From contig CM073886.1 of the NCBI GenBank assembly GCA_037176705.1, forward strand, positions 88,447,501 to 88,511,500: a stretch of 64,000 bases of DNA. The letters run 5' to 3'. Below the pieces are notes generated by a model. The model did not search any database, was not told the origin of the DNA, and saw only the letters and a list, made by a program, of their open reading frames with translations. Below, piece after piece: positions 23,201-35,762 of this stretch (position 1 is its first letter; every line of letters begins with the position of its first letter). Source of the stretch: Molossus alvarezi. Lineage: Eukaryota; Chordata; Mammalia; Chiroptera; Molossidae. A program made the position numbers and the translations under genes.

Positions 23201-23541
23201 ATCCATGGGGGGAAAAGAAGAAACATCTGTAACAAAAATAAATTAATAAAAAAATTTTTTTTTCATCTAAGCTTTTTTGTTATCTCTATACAGAGTGGTT
23301 TTATCAGCATGATAAGCCTTTCCAATTATCAAAGATTAAAAAATTGGCAGCTACAAAGTTTCTTCTCCTTCATTTGGATGGCAGGGTTCTTAGTTTGTCA
23401 GCCCTCTGTCCAATTTAATAAACATTTTAGAGCATTTGCTAAAACCTGGACCCTTGCTAGGATCTCCAAGTACAAAGTAAACTCACAAACTTGTGGGTTC
23501 TCGAGGAGGATCCTGGTTGCTAGTCATATAATACACATGCG

Positions 23542-23548
<7 letters not shown>

Positions 23549-23585
<37 letters not shown>
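23549..23585. repeat. (AC)n(AG)n microsatellite
   Basis: A short CACACA run is followed by about 17 AG units. Confidence 0.95.
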
Positions 23586-23588
<3 letters not shown>

Positions 23589-23689
23589 CACAGTAGGTTG
23601 TATTAAAAAACAAAAACAAAACATTTGTATGGCAGTTTTAAAATGTGTCTTTGATATACTTCCCAACAAGAGGGGGACAATTTTAGTGA

Positions 23690-24095
23690 CTCACTTCTAA
23701 CTAACTGAGCCTCTTGATAGTGATGCTGCGTGATGCCTGAGTTTAGGTTGGAAAAGGCTTCTGCCTGGTTCTCCTGGGACACTCACCATCTACCATGCAG
23801 GAAGTCTGACTACCCTGAGGCCTCCGTGCAGGTGTAGGCTCTCTGTTAACTGCCCCGGCTGAGCTCCCAGGGGACCCCCTTGACTGTGGACCTGTGAAGA
23901 GCACAGTGGAACCTTTGAGGAGGGGAGCCCCAGCCAACTACTGACTGGAAGGGCATGAAAGATCCCAAGTGAGATGTGCCCAGGCTGAGCTCCTCCTGAA
24001 TTCCTCACCCACAATACCGGACAAAATGAAATGGTGGTTTTCGCTACTGGTTTTGGGGTGATCTGCTATGCAGCAATAGTAACCAGAATGATATC
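23690..24095 (+). mobile_element. MLT1/MaLR-like LTR fragment
   Basis: The 3' portion is recognisable: CCCAGGCTGAGCTCCTCCTG, TTTTGGGGTGATCTGCTATG and CAGCAATAGTAACCAGAA, as at the end of MaLR LTRs. The 5' half is degraded. Confidence 0.5.
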
Positions 24096-24099
24096 TTCA

Positions 24100-24970
24100 C
24101 CAAAATTATTCTTAAACTAATCCAGAATCAAAATCATGAAAACATTTTTATTACAATATTTTTCCCCAATGGTTATACAGTCCATACTCAAGGAGAGAAA
24201 GACCTAAAAGCGTCATGCAATTTTCTCAAAAGTCTTACATTTTTAAAGTATAGCCTTGAAAAGTAATTTCAGTTTCCTCAAACTAGAAACAGCCATAGAA
24301 CGCTATATTCTGGAAAGCAAAAATTCAATTTAAGAAAAATGAAACCAAGATGAACCTTTAAAATAGCAACTTCAGTTGTCCTATTTTACATTATCAGTGT
24401 TCTTCAGGACAACTGAATTTTTTGTTTTTGTTTGAAAAAAAAAAAAAAAAGTCATCCTGAGCCTTTATTTACTCTAACCACAGTGAAACCATTCTGGCCT
24501 GGTGATCTCAGAGGAAAAAGACAGAAAAGCAAGAATGAGCTCCTGCCTCCCACCCCTTCAGCTGACCTCTCTAGTACATGATCCTCCCCACTGTAAATTC
24601 ATAGATATTTTCAACATCATCAGATTCCAGTGTACTCATTCAGCTGGAGAGTGAAGTACTGGCTTTCTGACTTGATGGGCCAAGAGCATGTGTGAAGGTG
24701 CAGCCTCCAGTCACAGCAGAAAATATCTGCATTTTATTAACAGGTGACAACTCAAGGCCTACTTGGGAGAGCAGCTAACCTTGCCTCATTATTTTGGTTT
24801 CTCTGTTTGCAAAGTTGAAATTTTAGTCTTGATCTACCTTTATAGTTACTGTGCCTGTTGGGGGAGATTGAAAACTGATGGGAAAAAAAAAAAAAAAAAA
24901 AAGCCTGAGAAAATACTAAATCAGCATTGCAAATATGGTAGTTTTCAAAACCAACTAAACTTGTTTTTTA
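24100..24970. other. AT-rich DNA with A-tracts and a 12-bp hairpin
   Basis: It holds A16 and A20 tracts near 24437 and 24884 and the inverted repeat at 24371. No gene was recognised. Confidence 0.3.
24371..24417. other. Perfect 12-bp inverted repeat, 23-nt loop
   Basis: TTCAGTTGTCCT (24371-24382) pairs fully with AGGACAACTGAA (24406-24417). The stem does not extend further, so it is short for a microRNA precursor. It may be the core of a decayed MITE. Confidence 0.5.
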
Positions 24971-24982
24971 AAAAATGGTTAC

Positions 24983-25241
24983 CCTCCCTCCCTCCCTTCC
25001 TTCCTTCTTTCTTTTCCTCACCAGAGGACATTTTTTCAATATTTTGTTCAGATAGAGTGGGAGGGAGAGAAAAAGAGAGAAACATCGATGTGAAAGGGAC
25101 ACATCGAGTGGCTGCCACCGCATGACCAACGAGGGCCGGGGACAAACTGCAACCGAGGTACATGTCCTTAGCGGGAATCGAACCCAGGTCTCTCCGGACT
25201 GCAGGCCGGTGCTCCAACCGCTGAGCCAAACTGGCCAGGGC
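24983..25241 (-). repeat. Ves SINE with 12-bp TSD
   Basis: The duplication AAAAATGGTTAC is at 24971-24982 and 25242-25253. The antisense body ends with CCAAACTGGCCAGGGC. Confidence 0.94.
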
Positions 25242-25253
25242 AAAAATGGTTAC

Positions 25254-25950
25254 TCTTTAAAATGTGCATTTACCCTGGCCAAGTCTCTGTGTTGTTGCCT
25301 GCCTTTTGTCATCTGAATGTTAATATTCACAATATACATAGTAAGTGTGTGTGTGTGTGTGTCGGCGGGGGTTGTGAGGAGGGGTATCAGCAAATAAACA
25401 TAAAATTCACTACAGATCCTTTTGTATTTGGAACAAATGAATGGCACAAGTAGGAAGACACCTATTCTCATGATTGCACTAACTATAGATGATATATAAA
25501 GTCTCATGAAAAAAAGGAACTGATGGATAAGGGTTATTTAGATAAACAAATTCACGGTAGGGTTCCTTTAAATGTCAAGTCTCTTTATTTATTTGGGATA
25601 TGCTTAAAAAATATCAAGGTTTGTCCTGGGCAAAACTTTTCAGGAATACTTCTATTACAGAAAGAAAGGGCAAGTGTCTATCAAATAACACTGGGTCACA
25701 AGGCCCTGAGAAAAAGACATTTTAAAATACAGTTGTTTTTCTTTGCTAATCTAATTATGAAGTGTTCTCCCATTATTTCTCCTTTCCCCCTATGTTTGTG
25801 AGGTCTCATTTTTCTCAACCTGGCTCCAAGGGTGCTTTTTCTCTGAAACCTGTGGATCTTCTGTGAATCCTGGTCTCTCTTTTGCTGGGCTCCCACTGGA
25901 ATCTATTGATTTCTCTGTATATGCAGTTCCAATGGAGAGCTGAAATAACT
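25254..25950. other. Single-copy-looking DNA with a (GT)n run
   Basis: A (GT)n run lies near 25344-25362. No exon was recognised. Confidence 0.3.
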
Positions 25951-25954
25951 TGTC

Positions 25955-26115
25955 TATAGTATGTCTCCTCCATTAGACTGTGAGGTCCACAGGGCCGAGG
26001 ACTGTGGCTTGTTCATTCATCTTCATAACCCAGTGTGCAGCTCTGCCTGCAGCAGGTGCTCAGCCAATGCTGAACGGCCTGTCTCGGGATCTGCTGGCCA
26101 TCACTTTGCACTTCT
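25955..26115 (+). repeat. L2 LINE 3' end
   Basis: It contains CTCCTCCATTAGACTGTGAG, GGCCGAGGACTGTGGCTTGT and CAGCAGGTGCTCAGCCAATG, the L2 3' end. Confidence 0.75.
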
Positions 26116-28145
26116 AACATGTACATGTCTTTTCCTCTTACTCTTCGTGATTTTCACTACAGCCCTTTGGGTTTTAATTTACAAAGTTTTCAATAAAGGG
26201 ACGAAGATCACATCAGCTCAGGCCAGGCCTGCAGAAGTCGGGGTGTGTGTGCGAGCTGAGTCACTGTCGCCCATTGCTGGCTCTGCTCCTCACATCCACA
26301 CCCATGCTCGCACTCTATTTTCATTCCTTCTTCTCATTTCCCTTTTGGAGCACATCTGAAGGTGAGAAAACTTCATCTTACTGCTATATTTATACTTGCC
26401 AGATACTATGCTGAATCCAACTGCATTTCTTAAAATATTCTGAAGAAAGCCGTATATATCTAGTACAAAATAGATTTCCTTGTAATCTCTCGCTGTGAAA
26501 GTCCTATTCTATTGTTTTAAAGTATGGCATGGTGTAAGTAAAACTCTGTTCTGAACTTCTTCTGGCACAGGGTGAAAATATTCAAAATCCTTACAAGTCA
26601 TTGTTTTAAAAATATCTAATGGCAGGGAACATGGTCACCAGAGGTGGAAAAAAAAAAGTAAGGTAAGCATGATATACATCTAAATAGAACTGAATTCCAC
26701 TGAGGTATGTTATACATTTCTTATTTTTCTTTCTTCCTCTGTGTGTGTGTATAAAGACTGAAAGGAAATATATAGAATATTAACAAGTGCTAATTCAAAG
26801 ACATGGGACGTATATTTTCTCCATTATACTTCTTTTCTGTATCTCTCAATTTACCCTGATAATGATACTTTTTTTTATAACTAGAAAAAAACAGAATCCT
26901 GGCATGTTAAAGGAAAAAAAAAAAAAAAAAAAAAGCTAAAAAGACCGAATAGACTGGAATATTTGTACAAAAATCATTGTTTTATATTGTTGCTTGGGAA
27001 AAAGGGGAGAACAAAGTGTTTTTTTTATTTTTTTTTATGGTAGTATTTTTTTTCATGAATACAACTTTTAAATTCTCAAGAGTAGAGAACAGTACAGTCA
27101 GGTCCCAGGGACCCATCACTTAATTTAACCCATTAACCACACTGCCATAATTCCTTCATCTGGTTTTCCTCCCCACTCCCTCTTCAAAGCAGCATTATTT
27201 TTTTAAGGATCCCAGTTATCCTTTCATTTGTTTGGATATATTTGATTTTCGATAGCTTGTGTTTTCTCTTCTTGGAGAGCTCACAAAGCCCCGAAGCTTC
27301 TGAACGCCCACTAATGTGAAGCAGCATCTTGATTCTGCGACTCTGTGCCCTTCAACCCACCCCCAGACGCATCCTATTGAAGTCCCCGAGAGCAAACATC
27401 TATCAAAAGCAAAGCGATATGGTATTTACTCAACTTGACTCCTGTCCGGTGGGTTAGAGAACAGGCTGGGCCTTGGCAGCTCAAGCCGCCCCATTGTGAT
27501 TCAAGATTCTGGGTGTAAACACATGCAGTGTTTAACCATTGCCAGTTTGCTTTGAATGTTTGATAGCCATGACTGGGCTGAGGAAGAACACAGTAGTGAC
27601 TTCTTCGCTAGAACTGAAGTCGAGGCTTTATTTAGTATTTGGGCAAGCGGCATTGGCAGCTGCAAGCCCTCAATAGGCGCTTTCTAGTCCCAGAGTGGGC
27701 TGACTGCCTTGCTGGGAGCTGAAGGTCTGGAGCTGCCCAGGAGCTGGGGGGGAGAGGAGGAAGCAGGACTGCCCCAGCCTGGCCATCCTCGCTCAGCGAC
27801 AGGTGCTGAGGAACAAGGAGGAGGAGGAGCTCCTCCCCATCCGCTCCCCGGCGGCTCAGTGTCAGACACTGACTGCCCTTTCATTGCGTTTTTGTTTTAG
27901 GAATAGGGGGTGTTGGCAGGCAGAGATGTACCCTGTGGCTTGGTCTTTCTCTGTTGGGCCAGTGGTGATGAGAACCATAACAAAGACCCTGACTTTGCTT
28001 AATGACCAAGACTCACTTAGATAACAGCCAGCATGGATATTGGCAGACACCCTCTGGATGTGGAGGCAGTGTGACCTGTTAGAGCGTGAAGGAAGTCGGA
28101 AGGAACGAGCTCTAAGATATATTTGGTACTACCGAAGGGCATTAT
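26116..28145. other. Single-copy DNA, partly GC-rich
   Basis: No recognised repeat at 27240-27900, where GC content and CpG are higher (CTCCCCATCCGCTCCCCGGC near 27833). Part of 27000-27230 resembles an antisense L1 3' tail. No exon is supported. Confidence 0.35.
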
Positions 28146-28149
28146 TTCT

Positions 28150-28380
28150 CTTCAACTGATGCCCCTGCTTATTAACTATCATTTACTGGGGGCTTTTTTG
28201 GGTCAGGTACTGAATTAGGCACTTTATGCTTATTTTCTTCCTCACCTGAAACCTGCAAGGTGTTGCTCTCTGTCTCTCTCTCTCTGACAAAGAAGAAAGT
28301 TGAGTTTCAGAAAGGTTAAGTAATTTGTTCAATGTTTATTATGCAGCTTTCTGGTTCCACCAGAAATCCAATCTGCATAT
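28150..28380 (-). repeat. MIR SINE, antisense
   Basis: It contains ATTTACTGGGGGCTTTTTTG, AGTTTCAGAAAGGTTAAG and TAATTTGTTCAATG in reverse MIR order. Confidence 0.6.
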
Positions 28381-28689
28381 GACTATAAAATAACTTTTAC
28401 TCTTTCTTAGGAAAACACATAGCTCATACCCAGTAAATTTTGAATTCAAGGTGCCAAGTGGCTGTGGCCTAAAACAGGTGAGCTGGCCATCAGAATACAG
28501 AGTAAGTCAATGATTTATATGCACAACAATATCTACTCTCCATCACAGAGAATTCCAGGAAAATTCGGAGAAGGTAGAATTATTAGGTAGAATTGCAGGA
28601 GGATTCCTTCTCAATACTTTAAGAAAATTCCCCAGACTGGGCTTGATAAGCCTGTAAAAAAAAATTTAATGCCATCGGGCCATTGTTCT

Positions 28690-29560
28690 TATTTTACATA
28701 ATTACTCATTAATTTTTAATTTTTAAAAACAGACTTCATTGCCCTGGTCAGTTTGGCTCAGTAGTTAGAGCACTGTCCTGCTGACCAAAGGGTCATGGGT
28801 TCCACTCCCAGTCAAGGGCATGGTACCTGGGTTGCAGGTTCGATCCCCAGCCCTGGTCGGGGTCATGCAGGAGGCAACCAATCGATGTGTCTCTCTCACA
28901 TCGATGTTTCTCTGTCTCCCACACCTCCCTTCCTCCCTTCCATTCTATCTAAAAATCAATGGAAAAATATCCTTGGGTGAGGATTAACAAAAACAAAAAT
29001 GGACTTCATTGTTTAGAACAGTTTAAGATGTACTGAAAAAAACCTAAGACAGTGCAGAGAATTCCCATATACCCTACACCCTGTTTCTCCTTATATCATC
29101 ATCTAATAATTCACATTTGTTATAATTAATGAACTAATATTGCTGAAGTTCATAGTTTATTCAGGTGTCTCTTGGCTATGACAGTTTCTGACAGTTTCTT
29201 ATAATTTTGACAGTTTTGAGATGTAATAGTGATTTTGTAAGAGGTGAGAGGATGTCTGTCTTTTGAAATCTGTCTGATGTTTTACTCATGATAGAGTAAT
29301 GGGCTTTTGAGTAGAGGACCTTGGAGGTAAAATGTCATTTTCATCACACGATATCAAGGGTATACACTATCAACATGATTTATGACTGTTGACGTTGACC
29401 TTGATCACCTGCTGAGGTAGTGTTTATCAGGTTTCTTCACTGGAAAGTTACCTGTCCCTCCCCCCAACTTTCTATCCTGTGCTTTTTGGAAGTCACTGTG
29501 CACAGCTCACACCTAAATGGGGTGCTTGTCAACTTTTAAAATAGTCTTATTCATTTCTCC
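28690..29560 (-). mobile_element. L1 3' UTR-like sequence, antisense, split by a Ves
   Basis: It contains GAGAATTCCCATATACCCTA, CACATTTGTTATAATTAATG and CATAGTTTATTCAGG, as in antisense tails of old L1s. It is diverged. Confidence 0.45.
28741..28998 (+). repeat. Ves SINE
   Basis: It has the head GCCCTGGTCAGTTTGGCTCA, the B box GGTTCGATCCC and the tail ATCCTTGGGTGAGGATTAAC. GACTTCATTG occurs on both sides. Confidence 0.93.
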
Positions 29561-29564
29561 CCTT

Positions 29565-30615
29565 CTCTCAAAGTGATTTCTTCTCATTTAGCTTGATTTG
29601 ATACAATTTATATTTATTCATCTCTTCATGTCTACTTACACTCTACAAATTGAAACTACCAAATCACAGACTTCCAGAGGTCGAAGAGGATATAAAGCGC
29701 GCCCGGCCCTTTCAGGGCTGGATTATCTGGTAGCCAGATGGAGCAGAAATATGTACATGTTCTGAAAGAATTTAGTATTTCCCAGAAGCAAGAAAGTAGT
29801 CACCATGAGACAGTCAGAAATTTGTTGGCTGTCCTGACATTTATTTTAGGAACTGGTATTATTTTTATTTTCAATAACGTTCAAGGGTGGCATAGTGTTT
29901 TTAGTATCAAAGTCCTAAATATCCCTCATTTTTTACAGAATAGTTGGAGAGGTGAAGTAAGTTGTTCCAGTTTACAAATGTAACTCAAGGAAAAACAGTC
30001 TGCTTGCTACTGACAGGAACAGATGAACACAGATTTCCCAATAAAACACAGAAGAGCTGATCCTTTGATGATGAGGAGGAGAAAAACAAAGATGATGGAG
30101 AAAGATAAAGTTTGAGATGGAGGCACTACCATTTCTTCAGTGTTATATACACAAGCATCTGTTTGTATGCCTATAGTATTTATAAGAGAAAAGAAAAAAT
30201 AACTCAAAAATAATGTCAGGTGTGAGCACAACTGTTACTGCCTAAACATTTCTATATTTTTCAGTTGACAAAGCATAATTTATTTTATAAAGAGTGCTTT
30301 AAAATGGATTATTCATTTGAGGAAAATGTCTACTACTTGACTTAATAAAAAAACAATATCCAGATAGAGATTTTAATAAATATTTCAAATTTCAATCACC
30401 TCTATCTATGGACTAATCAGGGCACTTTTTCTTTATATACTTCTATCGTCTTTAAATGTTTTACAATATATTTTTGTAAATTTAAAAAATTTGAAACAAT
30501 TAAACATTATGTGAGGAATATCACAATTGTCTGATAGTAAAGTTACTTTAGTGGAAAGGAAACTGAATAAAGTTAGCAGTGCCCCTTTGACCTTGAACTG
30601 TTATTTGACTAGCAA
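29565..30615. other. AT-rich single-copy-looking DNA
   Basis: No exon or named repeat was recognised. Confidence 0.3.
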
Positions 30616-30629
30616 TTTGAGTAGCATAC

Positions 30630-30880
30630 CTTTTTTTTTTTTTTATCCTTACCCGAGGACATTTTTCAATATTTTGTTCAGATAGAGTGGGGTGGGGGGG
30701 GAGAGAGAGAGAGAGAAACATCCACGTGAAAGGAACACATCGAGTGGTCGCCACCCACACGACCCAACCAGGGCCGGGGACAAACTGCAATCAAGGTACG
30801 TGCCTTTAGCAGGAACCAAACCCGGGTCTCTCTAGACCACAGGCTGACGCTCTAACCGCTGAGCCAAACCAGCCAGAGCT
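30630..30880 (-). repeat. Ves SINE with 11-bp TSD
   Basis: The duplication GAGTAGCATAC is at 30619-30629 and 30881-30891. Confidence 0.94.
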
Positions 30881-30891
30881 GAGTAGCATAC

Positions 30892-32050
30892 TTTTTAACA
30901 TGTTATCAAGGTCCCAGATTACTTAGGTATATCTTGCCTGTAAATCAGATTTGTCAAATTTTTTTGTGAGAAGATTCAGAAAGCAAGTTCAATTTTCCCC
31001 AGAAGAATCTGCCCCCAGTCTATAAAAGGAACTGGTAGGCAAGATGGATTAGGTGAATTTGTCCCAAGGGTACTACTCAATGAAAATACACTGAGGGATA
31101 TTTTGAAGGAAGTTTTTAATAGACACATTTGTTTGATTTAATATCCAGTGTTCAGAAGAGGACACCAAATAGATACTCTCTGGTGGTGAAGGTCATGGTG
31201 GGCAAAGGGGTCATATTCATAATATTATGATTGAGGCACATGGAAGTGATGATGAAAAGGCAATGATGTAGCTCAGTGTTTGCAAGCCTTTTCAAGAAGG
31301 GGAGTCTCTTCTGATAGTCAAAATAATTTCATGGGTTCTCTATATGAGACTAGTTGTTATTTTACTCTCTATTCATTGAAAAAATAAAGAATTATAAATT
31401 AGGGATGATAACCACACTACAGTTTCCATATACATTTAAAAACTAGTGGCATACGTGTGTGAAAACATGTATCTTTTAAGTCTGTAGATAGTTGCTTGCT
31501 ACACAAAGCCTTTAATACCCTGTGGGGCCCCTAATCAGGAAGGCATGCTCCCTCTTCTTCTGCTCCCTCTGCCCCACTCCCTTCCCATGCCTATCCCTAG
31601 GTTTTTGACCTAGGTCTTGTTTTCTAGTAGAGCAGCTTTTCTACCTGGACTTCCAGTTTCTATGATCTTCTTCCTCCTCACATCTCCAGAGAACTCTATG
31701 AGGAGGAAATGCAGAGGCAACTCCAGGTGGGCAGGCAGGCTGACCTGGATAGTATTGTGTTAGAGTCCAAGTAACTCTTGGTCACATTGGCCAATGCCTC
31801 CCTCAACTCCCAGGCTTTGGAAGGTATATCAACCCTAAGAGCAGCAAAAGTGGTCAGTAAGGAGTGTCCATGTCTTGGTGCCTTGAATCTGTCCCTGCTT
31901 CCAAAAACAGAGCCAGCTCGAATTAAAAAAAGGGTGTAAGTTCTGGGTTCAGACTCACTCCTGAGGTCACTCATGAGTCACTCTGTCCTATTTTGATTTC
32001 TAGATATGATGTATGCTTTTTTGTCCTCAATAAAGGGATTGCTTCTTCGT
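30892..32050. other. Single-copy-looking DNA
   Basis: A 92-codon minus-strand open frame at 31696-31974 shows no recognisable family and is not called a gene. Confidence 0.3.
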
Positions 32051-32055
32051 TTTTA

Positions 32056-32292
32056 AAATCCTCACCCGAGAATATGTTTTTTTTGTTTGTTTGTTTTTCT
32101 CTTTTAATTGATTTTAGAGGGAGAGACAGAGAAACATCTGTATGAGAGAGAAACATTGATTGGTTGCCTTCCATGCGTATCCCAATCGGGGTTCTAACCT
32201 GCAACCTAAGTTAGTGCCCTGACCAGGAATCAAACCCAAAATCTCTTGGTGTGTGGGATGATGTTCCAACCAACTGAACTACCTGGCCAGGA
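32056..32292 (-). repeat. Ves SINE, antisense, diverged
   Basis: It has a reverse A-rich tail and AATTGATTTTAGAGGGAGAG, and ends CTACCTGGCCAGGAT. TTGCTTCTT occurs on both sides. Confidence 0.85.
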
Positions 32293-32299
32293 TAGGCCT

Positions 32300-32960
32300 T
32301 GCTTCTTGGTGGATCTGACCTCCACCCCCACATCTTGGCTCCCTGATGCAATTCTGATTTTCTACCTTAGCTGGCTGCCTCAGGAAATCCTGGGGGAAAT
32401 TCAACACTTCTTTCCCACCTGGCTAGCTCACTCCCAGCCTGGAGGGTAAAACCTGGGTAAGGCAGGGGTTTCCTGCCTTTCATTCTTCACCACTAGCAAA
32501 ACAAAGCCAAAATGCAAACCTGTACCACTCTTGACTGATACCAAAGCCCTGACATTAGACATTCTTTGGTTTAGGTTATAACCTTTGGCAAAACTGCTAA
32601 ATACCCCCCAAAACAGAGGTCACTGGTTAAGCCTTATCAGTAAATTCTCACTTAATGAGCTTATCAGAAGGTAGAAAGAGAAGAACACTGAACCTTCCTC
32701 CTTCTACTTCTGCCAACAGTCAGGAAAAGCAAAAATGTTAGACAGATTAAGACTACAATTAGGGTTCTTATCCTATTGCCTTTCTTGCTTCACAGTGCAG
32801 GAATCAAATATTTTTCTAGCACAGATATAGGCAGATGACTGGCACTGTAATGTAGTTCATACTGGAGCAAATCTGAGTTTAAAAATACTCCTGAGAGGTG
32901 CTTAAAATGGAGCTAGGATGGGAAAAAAGGTCAGTGCAATTGAGGCAGTGAGTTGTGAGT
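32300..32960. other. Single-copy-looking DNA
   Basis: No feature was recognised. Confidence 0.3.
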
Positions 32961-32964
32961 GGTC

Positions 32965-33165
32965 AATGTAGGAAATACAGAGCACTCGCTATGTTCCTGA
33001 TGCTGTTTTATGTGATTTATATCCAAGAGATAGGTGTTGTTATTATGCCCCATTTAATAAGTGAGTAAATCAAGGCCAAGAAAGATGAAATAATTTGCCC
33101 AACCCACTCAGTAAGTGGCAGGGCCAAGCACCGAACCCAGGGAGGGTGGTTCCAAAATCAGATCT
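32965..33165 (-). repeat. MIR SINE, antisense
   Basis: It contains TTATTATGCCCCATTTAATA, TTGCCCAACCCACTCAGTAAG and TGGCAGGGCCAAGCACCGAA. Confidence 0.75.
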
Positions 33166-33214
33166 TTAAAACAACAGTGTGCTCTGGACCAGAGAGGAGA
33201 GCCCAAAGCACACT

Positions 33215-33345
33215 CTAGTTCCAGTTCAAGCACTGTCTCTTGTTGTGTGACTTTAGGGTAGGTCATTTCAGCTTTCTGGCCTCATTTTCATCAAATGTAA
33301 GAGGGAAAAATCAGAGAAAATGACACAAGGTTCTCTCACTGCTCC
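33215..33345 (+). repeat. MIR SINE fragment
   Basis: It contains TCTTGTTGTGTGACTTTAGG and CTTTCTGGCCTCATTTTCAT. Confidence 0.6.
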
Positions 33346-33619
33346 AACACTCAGTGATTATACATTTAACACATTTGCTCATGATACCTGACTGCCTGTG
33401 CGACTAACAGAGGTTGAGGGTAAGTCTTGTCCTCTCCATTCCCGCTCCCCCAGAGATTTATGTGCCCAGAATTGTTTGGTTTTTTTTTTTCCCTTCCTTT
33501 CCTTACCCTCCCTGTTAATTATGCTTGATGGTGATGATTACGGAACTGATATCAGAGGTTCTTTGGCATCTGTTAGAGGAGAAGAAGGAGCATTGAAATT
33601 AGATAGAAAACTTGTATGA

Positions 33620-33790
33620 TGTTTAGCAATGACATTGGCCAAGTGAGTTATCTTCTCTGAGCCTCAGCTTCTGCTTCTGCAGTGGTAGTAGTAACTGCTC
33701 AAAGGGTTTTCTGTGGAGATTCAGTAAGCTATTGAATAACCAGGGCCAGCACCTGACACATATAGTAAGTGCTCATTAAGGTTTAGTTCC
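33620..33790 (+). repeat. MIR SINE
   Basis: It contains TCTTCTCTGAGCCTCAGCTT and ACACATATAGTAAGTGCTCA in MIR order. Confidence 0.75.
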
Positions 33791-33794
33791 AGTT

Positions 33795-34260
33795 ACTTTT
33801 TCTATAATTCTCCCTTTCTAACAAGTGACACGCAGAATCCAGAGTTCTAATGCCACTAGGGGTGCCATGTGACATCATATCCTCTTCTATTGTCTCAGCC
33901 TTCTGTGCTTCCCAGATACCTCTTGATCTAGGTAGAAAGGAGTTACTTCCCCTGTTTTAGACACCCCTTGAAGTATTTACCTGGCTCATAACAATTCTCT
34001 CTTCTTTGAGAATGGCCTTGACATACAGCGGATGTCAGATGCAACTAACAGAAAACACAACTTATAAAGATTTAGTAATAAAGGAAATGCATTGTCTATA
34101 TGTGCCTGTTAAGTCTGGTCCTACAGAGTTAAGCCTTAGGTGAGGCTTATTCCAGTAGCTGAGTGATAGTACTGAATATATGGTGTCTCAGAGTTCCCCA
34201 ATGAAAATGCTCCCTTAAAGTTTAGGCTCCAAACTGTTACAATATTTCTGCTGCATTCTG
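33795..34260. other. Single-copy-looking DNA
   Basis: No feature was recognised. Confidence 0.3.
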
Positions 34261-34597
34261 TTAATTAAAAAAGAAAAGAAAAGAAAAAAAGCCACAGAGA
34301 AAAAGAAACTACAGAAAATTATCAAATTACAAAGGAAAAGAGCAAAAGAAGAAGAAACAAAGGCATTACAAAACAGCTAGAAAACAATGACCAAAATGGC
34401 AATAAATCAATACCTATCAGTAATTACTTTAAATGTAAATAAATTCTTCAAAAGACATAGAGTGGCTGAATGGATTAAAAAAAACAACAACACGCCCATC
34501 TATCTGTTGCCTACAAGAGGCCCACTTTAGACTAAGAACACACAGAGACTGAAAGAGAAGTGGTGCAAAAAGATATTCCAGGCAAATGGGAACAAAA

Positions 34598-34635
<38 letters not shown>
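34598..34635. repeat. (AATC)n microsatellite inside L1
   Basis: About nine AATC units lie within the endonuclease region and expand the frame. Confidence 0.95.
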
Positions 34636-34636
<1 letters not shown>

Positions 34637-35251
34637 TGCTGGAGTACCTACACTTATATCAGAAAAAAGCAGACTTTAAGACAAAGATTGGAACAGGCAA
34701 CAAAAAAGTTCATCATACAATGATAAAGTGGTCAATCCAACAAGAGAATATGATAGTTGTAAATATTTATGCACCCACCATAGGGGCACCAAAATATATA
34801 AAGCAAATATTAACAAGACAAAAGGGAGAAATAGACAGCAATACAATAACAGTAGGGGTCTTTGATATTTTACTTTTGTCAAATAAATAGATCATCCAGA
34901 TGGAAAATCAGTAAGGTAACATTGGCAACATTGGCTTCAAATGACTTGTTAGACTAGATGAACTTAACAGACACATATAGAATGTTCCATCCAAAACTGA
35001 TGAAATATACATTCTTTTTAGGCACACACGAAACATATTCCAGGACAGAGCATATGTTAGGCCACAAAATAAGTCTTAATAAATATAAAAAGATTGAAAT
35101 GATATCAAGTGTTTTTTCTGACCACAATAGTGTAAAACTAGAAATCAAGAACAAGAGAAAAATCCACAAATATGTGGAGATTAAACAATATGAAACTGAA
35201 CAATTAATGGGTCAATGAAGAAAACAAAAGAGAAATTAAAAAATATTTTGA

Positions 35252-35409
35252 GCCCTGGCTGGTTTGCCTCAGTGGTTAGAGCGTCGGCCTGTGGTCCAGA
35301 GAGACCCAGGTTCAGTTCCCGCTAAGGGTGCACACCTCGGTTGCAGTTTGTCCCCGGCCCTGGTTGGTCGTATGGGTGGCAGCCCCTCGATGTGTCCCTT
35401 TCACATCGA

Positions 35410-35461
<52 letters not shown>

Positions 35462-35536
35462 CCTCCCACCCTCCCTCCCATTGTATCTGAACAAAAAATA
35501 GAAAAATATCCTCGGGTGAGGATAAAAAATATATAT
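35252..35536 (+). repeat. Ves SINE with expanded (CT)n
   Basis: It has a complete head and B box GGTTCAGTTCC, and a (CT) run of about 20 units at 35415-35457. ATATTTTGA occurs at 35243-35251 and 35537-35545. Confidence 0.94.
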
Positions 35537-35545
35537 ATATTTTGA

Positions 35546-35762
35546 GCCTGGCTAGTGTGGCTCAGTGGTTTGTGCAGCATCCCATGGACTGAGAGGTCCC
35601 TGTTCAATTCCCAGTCAGGGAAGATACTTGCATTCTGGGCTCGATGCCCAGTAGGGGGTATGTAGGAGGCAGCCGATAGATGTTTCTCTCTCACATTGAT
35701 TTTTCTCTCTCTCTCTCCCTTTCTCTCTCTCTAAAAAAATCAATAAAACCGTATTTAAAAAA
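35546..35762 (+). repeat. Ves SINE, second subfamily
   Basis: It starts GCCTGGCTAGTGTGGCTCAG and has CCCATGGACTGAGAGGTCCC and GGCTCGATGCCCAGTAGGGG. It abuts the preceding Ves directly. Confidence 0.9.

Noticed and set aside
23690..24095. Retroviral genes next to the LTR-like elements here, at 21235 and at 39655
   Set aside because: No internal coding sequence flanks any of them; they look like old solo LTRs.
31696..31974. 92-codon minus-strand open frame with a protein-like look
   Set aside because: No recognisable family, no splice context and no start or stop setting that supports an exon.
35415..35457. CT-repeat encoded Ser-Leu proteins, also at 48640 and 50658
   Set aside because: Translations of dinucleotide or hexanucleotide microsatellites inside SINEs.
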